From contig DXGZ01000143.1 of assembly GCA_019113645.1 (NCBI GenBank), positions 1-57,454 of the forward strand: a DNA stretch of 57,454 bases. Reading direction: 5' to 3'. Source of the stretch: Candidatus Mediterraneibacter vanvlietii. GTDB lineage: Bacteria; Bacillota; Clostridia; Lachnospirales; Lachnospiraceae. Positions 51,952 through 57,454 of this stretch are shown in pieces; position 1 is the stretch's first letter; each line of letters begins with the position of its first letter. The notes under the pieces were generated by a model, which was not told where the DNA came from, did no database searches, and saw only the letters and a list, made by a program, of their open reading frames with translations. A program made the position numbers and the translations under genes.

Positions 51952-53766
51952 GTGTCAGTTATAGATCAGAGTAAAATCAGAAATTTTTGTATTATCGCAC
52001 ATATTGATCACGGAAAGTCCACGCTGGCGGACCGGATCATCGAGATGACGGGGCTTTTGACCAGCCGTGAGATGCAGGCTCAGGTGCTGGACAATATGGA
52101 CCTGGAGCGGGAGAGAGGAATCACGATCAAGGCACAGGCAGTGCGTACGATTTACAAGGCGGACGACGGGGAGGAGTATATGTTCAACCTGATCGATACG
52201 CCGGGACACGTGGATTTTAACTATGAAGTGTCCAGAAGCCTTGCCGCATGCGACGGGGCGATTCTTGTGGTTGACGCTGCGCAGGGGGTGGAAGCGCAGA
52301 CCCTGGCAAATGTATATCTTGCCCTGGATCATGATCTGGATGTGATGCCGGTAATCAATAAGATCGATCTGCCAAGCGCGGATCCGGACCGGGTAAAAGA
52401 GGAGATCGAGGATGTGATCGGACTTGACGCGGAGGACGCGCCGCTGATTTCCGCCAAGACAGGCCAGAACGTGCATGATGTGCTGGAGCAGATTGTAAAG
52501 AAAATTCCGGCTCCGACAGGAGATCCGAAGGCGCCGTTGCAGGCCCTGATTTTCGATTCGGTTTACGATTCCTACAAAGGAGTCATCGTGTTCTGCCGGA
52601 TCAAGGAAGGAACCGTGAAAAAAGGCACGCCCATGCTGATGATGGCGACCGGCGCGCGGGCGGATGTCGTGGAAGTGGGAACGTTCGGTGCCGGACAGTT
52701 TATCCCGTGCGACGAGCTGAGCGCGGGAATGGTAGGCTACATCACGGCCAGCCTGAAAAATGTAAAAGACACCCAGGTGGGTGATACGATTACAAATGCG
52801 GATGATCCCTGCGATGAACCGCTTCCGGGATATAAGAAGGTAAACCCAATGGTATACTGCGGGCTGTATCCATCGGATGGGGCCAAATATCCGGATCTCC
52901 GGGACGCGCTGGAAAAGCTTCAGTTAAATGACGCTGCGCTCCAGTTTGAGCCGGAGACATCTGTGGCGCTCGGTTTCGGATTCCGCTGCGGATTCCTGGG
53001 ACTTCTTCATCTTGAGATTATCCAGGAACGTCTGGAGAGGGAGTATAACCTGGATCTGGTAACTACAGCGCCCAGCGTTATCTACAAGATTCACAAGACC
53101 AACGGTGAAGTGATCGACCTGACGAATCCGACGAATATGCCGGATCCATCGGAGATCGACTACATGGAAGAGCCCATGGTAAAGGCGGAGATCATGGTGA
53201 CTTCAGAGTATATCGGCGCGATCATGGATCTGTGCCAGGAGCGCCGGGGAATCTATCAGAGCATGGAATATATTGAAGAGAAACGCGCGGTTCTTCACTA
53301 TCATCTGCCGTTGAATGAGATCATCTATGATTTCTTTGACGCTTTGAAATCAAGATCAAGAGGCTATGCGTCCTTTGATTATGAGATGCTGGGATACCAG
53401 AGGTCAGAGCTTGTGAAACTGGATATCCTTATTAATAAAGAAGAGGTGGATGCCCTGTCCTTCATCGTATTTGCGGGAAGCGCTTATGACCGCGGAAGAA
53501 GAATGTGCGAGAAGCTGAAACAGGAGATTCCGCGGCAGCTTTTTGAGATCCCGATTCAGGCAGCCATCGGAAGCAAGATCATTGCCCGTGAGACCGTAAA
53601 GGCAATGAGAAAAGACGTGCTTGCAAAATGTTACGGCGGTGATATCTCACGTAAGAAGAAACTGCTGGAAAAACAGAAAGAAGGAAAGAAACGCATGCGC
53701 CAGGTCGGAAACGTAGAGATTCCGCAGAAAGCGTTCATGAGCGTTCTGAAGCTGGACGATGATTAA
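51952..53766 (+). CDS. lepA: Elongation factor 4 (LepA), ribosome back-translocase
   Basis: A 604-residue translational GTPase. G1 is [10 protein letters not shown]2 RGITIKAQ, G3 DTPGHVDF, G4 NKIDLP. The LepA C-terminal domain ends KLDDD. Start GTG at 51952 with GGAGGAA upstream. The stop overlaps hemW by 8 bp. EF4 remobilises stalled ribosomes in cytosol. Confidence 0.95.
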   Translation: MSVIDQSKIRNFCIIAHIDHGKSTLADRIIEMTGLLTSREMQAQVLDNMDLERERGITIKAQAVRTIYKADDGEEYMFNLIDTPGHVDFNYEVSRSLAACDGAILVVDAAQGVEAQTLANVYLALDHDLDVMPVINKIDLPSADPDRVKEEIEDVIGLDAEDAPLISAKTGQNVHDVLEQIVKKIPAPTGDPKAPLQALIFDSVYDSYKGVIVFCRIKEGTVKKGTPMLMMATGARADVVEVGTFGAGQFIPCDELSAGMVGYITASLKNVKDTQVGDTITNADDPCDEPLPGYKKVNPMVYCGLYPSDGAKYPDLRDALEKLQLNDAALQFEPETSVALGFGFRCGFLGLLHLEIIQERLEREYNLDLVTTAPSVIYKIHKTNGEVIDLTNPTNMPDPSEIDYMEEPMVKAEIMVTSEYIGAIMDLCQERRGIYQSMEYIEEKRAVLHYHLPLNEIIYDFFDALKSRSRGYASFDYEMLGYQRSELVKLDILINKEEVDALSFIVFAGSAYDRGRRMCEKLKQEIPRQLFEIPIQAAIGSKIIARETVKAMRKDVLAKCYGGDISRKKKLLEKQKEGKKRMRQVGNVEIPQKAFMSVLKLDDD

Positions 53767-54973
53767 AAAAGAGCTGGAACTGTATATCCATATTCCCTTC
53801 TGTGTGAAAAAATGCGCTTACTGCGATTTCCTGTCAGGTCCCGCGGACGCGGGAGAGCGGGCGGCATATGTGGATGCCCTGATCCGGGAGATCGCACTGC
53901 GCGGGGAATACTATAAAGAATATTGTGTAAAAACCATATTTCTGGGCGGTGGGACCCCTTCTGTGCTGGAAGGGGCTGACACCGCCCGGATTTTTCGTGC
54001 GCTGAGAGAACATTTTCAGATCGATGGCGGCTGCGAGATTACGATGGAAGTCAATCCCGGGACGGTTACTGAGGAAAAAGCAGAGATATGGAAAGCGGGC
54101 GGCATCAACCGGATCAGCATCGGACTTCAGTCCGTGAATGACGATGAGCTGAAGATGCTCGGGAGAATTCATACTTTCCGGGAGTTCCTCCATACATGGG
54201 AAATTCTGCGCAAAGCAGGATTCGAGAACATGAATATTGACCTGATCTCGGCGATTCCGGGTCAGACAAAAGAGAGCTGGGAGCGAACGCTTCGCACTGT
54301 GGCCGGGCTGGAGCCTGAGCACATATCAGCCTACAGCCTGATCGTGGAGGAGGGAACACCGTTTTATGACCGTTACGGCGCAGAGGCTGTGGAGGAGGAC
54401 ACGCAGGTGGTCCCTCTGCCGGATGAAGATACGGAGCGGGCAATCTATCAGGCAACGGAGCGGATTCTTGAGGAATACGGATATCACAGATATGAGATAT
54501 CCAATTACGCCAGGGACGGATATGAATGCCGCCATAACCTGGGGTACTGGGAGAGAAAGGAATACCTCGGACTGGGACTTGGAGCTGCGTCGCTGATCGG
54601 AGAGAGACGGTTTCATAACACAGATGATGCGGTGAAATATAAAGCGCTGTTCATGAGAAGTGTCGGGGCATCAGAGGAACGGAGCGCAGACAGCCGGCCG
54701 GAGGAAGAAGAGCTGCGGGAAGAGACGGAAATTCTCTCCGTGCAGGATCAGATGGAAGAGTTTATGTTCCTCGGTCTCAGGAAGGCGGACGGGATCTCGG
54801 AACAGGAGTTCAGGGCGAACTTTGGGAAAGAGATTGGAGAAGTATACGGGGAACAGATCCGGAGACTGACCGGTCTGGGGCTTCTTGAACGCTGCGAATC
54901 CCGGGGCAGACTCCGGCTGACTCAGAGAGGCGTTGATGTGAGCAATTATGTCTTTGCAGAGTTCCTTTTCTGA
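53759..54973 (+). CDS. hemW: Radical SAM heme chaperone HemW
   Basis: A 404-residue radical SAM protein of the HemW/HemN-like family. The 4Fe-4S motif CxxxCxxC is [15 protein letters not shown] at the N terminus; GGGTPSVL and [11 protein letters not shown] are SAM-binding blocks, and the HemN_C-like C-terminal domain is helical. HemW inserts heme into proteins and lacks the coproporphyrinogen oxidase extra Cys (the residue after CDF is not Cys). An acidic insert of about 35 residues precedes [14 protein letters not shown]. It overlaps lepA by 8 bp and is followed by a palindromic repeat. Confidence 0.93.
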   Translation: MIKKELELYIHIPFCVKKCAYCDFLSGPADAGERAAYVDALIREIALRGEYYKEYCVKTIFLGGGTPSVLEGADTARIFRALREHFQIDGGCEITMEVNPGTVTEEKAEIWKAGGINRISIGLQSVNDDELKMLGRIHTFREFLHTWEILRKAGFENMNIDLISAIPGQTKESWERTLRTVAGLEPEHISAYSLIVEEGTPFYDRYGAEAVEEDTQVVPLPDEDTERAIYQATERILEEYGYHRYEISNYARDGYECRHNLGYWERKEYLGLGLGAASLIGERRFHNTDDAVKYKALFMRSVGASEERSADSRPEEEELREETEILSVQDQMEEFMFLGLRKADGISEQEFRANFGKEIGEVYGEQIRRLTGLGLLERCESRGRLRLTQRGVDVSNYVFAEFLF

Positions 54974-54990
54974 GCGGAGCGGCATTTCGC

Positions 54991-55024
54991 AACAGTTCAG
55001 CTGCGCCATGGCTGAACTGTTATT
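54991..55024 (+). repeat. Short palindromic repeat (copy C), probable hemW terminator
   Basis: AACAGTTCAGC (54991-55001) is inverted perfectly as GCTGAACTGTT (55011-55021) around TGCGCCATG and followed by ATTTTATTT. It is the shortest relative of the 163-bp element, consisting of little more than its two ends, and sits 17 bp past hemW. Confidence 0.7.
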
Positions 55025-55053
55025 TTATTTCAATAAAAAATGTATAAACACTG

Positions 55054-55124
55054 TTGACAAACGGAAAAGGCAGTGCTATCTTAATATACGGAAGGTGTTA
55101 GCACTCAAAACAAAGGAGTGCTAA
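55054..55124 (+). promoter_or_regulatory. hrcA promoter with CIRCE operator
   Basis: TTGACA (55054-55059), 17 bp and TATCTT (55077-55082), then the canonical CIRCE TTAGCACTC-N9-GAGTGCTAA at 55098-55124. HrcA binds CIRCE to repress the heat-shock operon, and GroE helps HrcA fold, which sets the feedback. The start of hrcA follows after 22 bp. Confidence 0.93.
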
Positions 55125-55146
55125 TAGCGGGAAAGGAGGATGAAAA

Positions 55147-56196
55147 GTGGCGGTCGATGCTGGATTAAGTGAAAGAAAGTTAATCATATTAAAAGCGATC
55201 ATCCAGAATTACCTCGAGACCGGCGAACCGGTTGGCTCGCGAACCCTTTCAAAATACACGGAGCTGAACTTAAGTTCCGCGACGATCCGCAATGAGATGG
55301 CGGATCTGGAAGATTTAGGTTATATCTTCCAGCCCCATACTTCAGCGGGACGGATTCCATCTGACAAAGGCTATCGTCTGTATGTGGATATGCTGATGGA
55401 AGAGAAGGAAGAAGAGATCACCAAGCGGGAAGACGCGATGCTGGAAAAGGCGGATAAAGTAGAGAAGGTTCTGCAGCAGGCGGCGAAAGTGCTTGCGGCA
55501 AACACGAATTACGCTACGATGGTTTCGGCACCGGTCAACAGCCGCAACACCCTGAAGTTCATTCAGCTCTCACAGGTGGATGAAGAGCAGATCGTAGCTG
55601 TGATCGTACTCGGCGGAAATGTGATCAAGAATAAAATCATCGAAGTCGGTGAAACACTAAGTAATGAAACTTTACTTAAGCTGAACATGCTGCTTAACAC
55701 AACGCTTAACGGCATGTCAATCGACCAGATCACGCTGGGGCTGATCGCCAGACTGAAGGAACAGGCAGGCATACACAGTGCGGTGGTCGCACATGTGCTC
55801 GACGCAGTCGCAGAGATCATACATGTGGATGATGACATGAAGATCTACACAAGCGGTGCCACGAACATATTCAAGTATCCGGAGCTGAGCGACAAGCAGA
55901 GCGCGCAGGAGATCATCAGTGCTTTTGAGGAAAAGCAGCAGCTTGAGGATCTTGTTACGGAGACTCTTGCCAGTGAAAATAATCACGGCATACAGGTCTA
56001 TATCGGAGATGAGACACCGGTAAAAACCATGAAGGACTGCAGTGTGGTGACAGCCACATATGAGCTGGGCGAAGGAATGAAAGGAACCATCGGTATCATC
56101 GGTCCGAAGCGGATGGATTATGAACATGTCCTGAACACGCTGAAAACTCTCCAGGGAGAGCTGGATGCGATATACAATAAAGAACCGAAAGAATAG
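55147..56196 (+). CDS. hrcA: Heat-inducible transcription repressor HrcA
   Basis: A 349-residue repressor. The N-terminal winged helix (SERKLIILKAIIQNYLETGE, then TIRNEMADLEDLGYIFQPHTSAGRIPS) is followed by GAF-like dimerisation domain and the conserved C-terminal block PKRMDYEHVLNTLKTLQGEL. GTG start at 55147, preceded by AAAGGAGG. It controls its own operon via the CIRCE element. hrcA-grpE-dnaK order is the classic one. Confidence 0.95.
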   Translation: MAVDAGLSERKLIILKAIIQNYLETGEPVGSRTLSKYTELNLSSATIRNEMADLEDLGYIFQPHTSAGRIPSDKGYRLYVDMLMEEKEEEITKREDAMLEKADKVEKVLQQAAKVLAANTNYATMVSAPVNSRNTLKFIQLSQVDEEQIVAVIVLGGNVIKNKIIEVGETLSNETLLKLNMLLNTTLNGMSIDQITLGLIARLKEQAGIHSAVVAHVLDAVAEIIHVDDDMKIYTSGATNIFKYPELSDKQSAQEIISAFEEKQQLEDLVTETLASENNHGIQVYIGDETPVKTMKDCSVVTATYELGEGMKGTIGIIGPKRMDYEHVLNTLKTLQGELDAIYNKEPKE

Positions 56197-56211
56197 AAAG
56201 GTGGAAAGCTG

Positions 56212-56940
56212 GTGAGTGACAGGATGAGCAATGAAGATATGGTAAAGGAAGCTGTTGAAGAGGCGAAAGCCAAAGCAGCGAAGGAAACTCAGGAAAACGG
56301 AGCATCCGGAGAAAACGCAGAATCCGGAGATGCGAAGGAGCCTGAGATGAACACAGCGGACGCGCAGGATACAGAGAGCGCAGAGGCTGAAGACGCACAG
56401 TCAGAGGCAGAAAAGGAAACCGAGGCTGGTGAAGAAGAAAAGGAGGACGGCGCAGAGCCGAAATCAGAGAAGAAGAAATTCTTCGGAAAGAAGAACAAGA
56501 AGGACAAAAAAGACGAGAAGATCGAAGAGCTTACAGATCGTCTTACACGCCAGATGGCGGAATTCGATAACTTCCGCAAACGTACGGAAAAGGAAAAATC
56601 TCAGATGTACGAGATCGGCGCGAAGGATATCATAGAGAAGATTCTTCCGGTTGTAGATAATTTCGAACGTGGGCTTTCATCCATGGGAGAAGAAGAAAAG
56701 GCAACTCCGTTCGCAGAAGGAATGGAGAAGATCTATAAACAGCTGATGACCACGCTGGACGGCATCGGGGTAAAACCCATCGAGGCGGTGGGGAAGGAGT
56801 TCAATCCGGATTTTCATAATGCAGTGATGCATGTGGAAGATGAGGAGCTGGGCGAGAACATCGTTGCAGAAGAGTTCCAGAAAGGCTATATGTACCGTGA
56901 CAGTGTCGTGCGGCACAGTATGGTAAAAGTGGCAAACTAG
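56212..56940 (+). CDS. grpE: Nucleotide exchange factor GrpE
   Basis: A 242-residue GrpE that frees ADP from DnaK. The first 95 residues are a Glu/Ala-rich, disordered extension ending in a Lys-rich patch (KKKFFGKKNKKDKKDEK), longer than usual; then the coiled coil (EELTDRLTRQMAEFDNFRKR) and the beta-domain ending PDFHNAVMHVEDEELGEN and YRDSVVRHSMVKVAN. GTG at 56212 with GGTGG; an ATG at 56224 is possible. It precedes dnaK by 85 bp. Confidence 0.93.
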   Translation: MSDRMSNEDMVKEAVEEAKAKAAKETQENGASGENAESGDAKEPEMNTADAQDTESAEAEDAQSEAEKETEAGEEEKEDGAEPKSEKKKFFGKKNKKDKKDEKIEELTDRLTRQMAEFDNFRKRTEKEKSQMYEIGAKDIIEKILPVVDNFERGLSSMGEEEKATPFAEGMEKIYKQLMTTLDGIGVKPIEAVGKEFNPDFHNAVMHVEDEELGENIVAEEFQKGYMYRDSVVRHSMVKVAN

Positions 56941-57010
56941 CAGGGGGAATACATCTGATATAACTGTTAGGACATTTATCATTATTCAGTATAAAAAACA
57001 ATCTTATTAA

Positions 57011-57454
<444 letters not shown>

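Overview
The window reads as a chromosomal segment of a Gram-positive, low-to-mid-GC anaerobe of the class Clostridia, most likely family Lachnospiraceae. The evidence is gene order: tig-clpP-clpX-lon-engB, an arginine cluster argC-argJ-argB-argD, and comEA / two-component system / GerMN / comEC / holA / lepA / hemW / hrcA / grpE / dnaK. Strong AGGAGG ribosome-binding sites, a CIRCE operator, CotF-like spore-coat genes and a rubredoxin fit too. No rRNA, tRNA, CRISPR array, prophage or plasmid gene was recognised. The species cannot be read from the sequence alone.

Layout. 0.1-2 kb: an XRE regulator, a CYTH-domain protein and a DJ-1/PfpI protein. 2.2-9.8 kb: protein quality control (tig, clpP, clpX, lon), the ribosome-assembly GTPase engB and an AI-2E-type permease. 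9.8-14 kb: rubredoxin, a YczE-like membrane protein, an FAD dehydrogenase, a metallo-beta-lactamase-fold hydrolase and a HAD phosphatase. 14-18 kb: two CotF-like genes, a C26 peptidase, a uracil permease and an XRE-TPR regulator. 18.2-19.4 kb: argG with ArgR boxes. 19.8-31.8 kb: a ThuA protein, then an amino-sugar catabolic island: a mannose-family PTS (IIB, IIC, IID, a membrane-anchored unknown, IIA), AgaS, YajC, an AraC regulator, NagA, a small membrane protein, and divergent kbaY/kbaZ. The enzymes outline N-acetylgalactosamine uptake and phosphorylation, deacetylation, deamination/isomerisation to tagatose 6-phosphate, and cleavage of tagatose 1,6-bisphosphate; no tagatose-6-phosphate kinase is in the window. 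32-38 kb: a CcdA-TlpA fusion, a doubtful small coding region, an OGG-type glycosylase, an iron alcohol dehydrogenase, a possible Nif11-like peptide, an orphan FeoA and proA. 38.7-43.8 kb: argC, a GNAT gene, argJ, argB, argD. 43.9-57.4 kb: a small DMT permease and the competence/heat-shock block, ending inside dnaK.

The most interesting non-coding signals are two families of small repeats. One is a 163-bp element at 32017-32179 with 14-bp perfect terminal inverted repeats and an exact 8-bp target duplication; three shorter relatives lie just after the stop codons of the DJ-1 gene, nagA and hemW, where they can serve as transcription terminators. The other is an inverted pair flanking the GNAT gene and argJ; each copy has a 9-bp-stem hairpin head followed by GTCCC iterons repeated at an exact 22-bp period. 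Regulatory readings include ArgR boxes on the argC and argG promoters, TGCAAA direct repeats 21 bp apart upstream of the PTS operon and kbaZ (candidate AraC sites), and a CIRCE element before hrcA.
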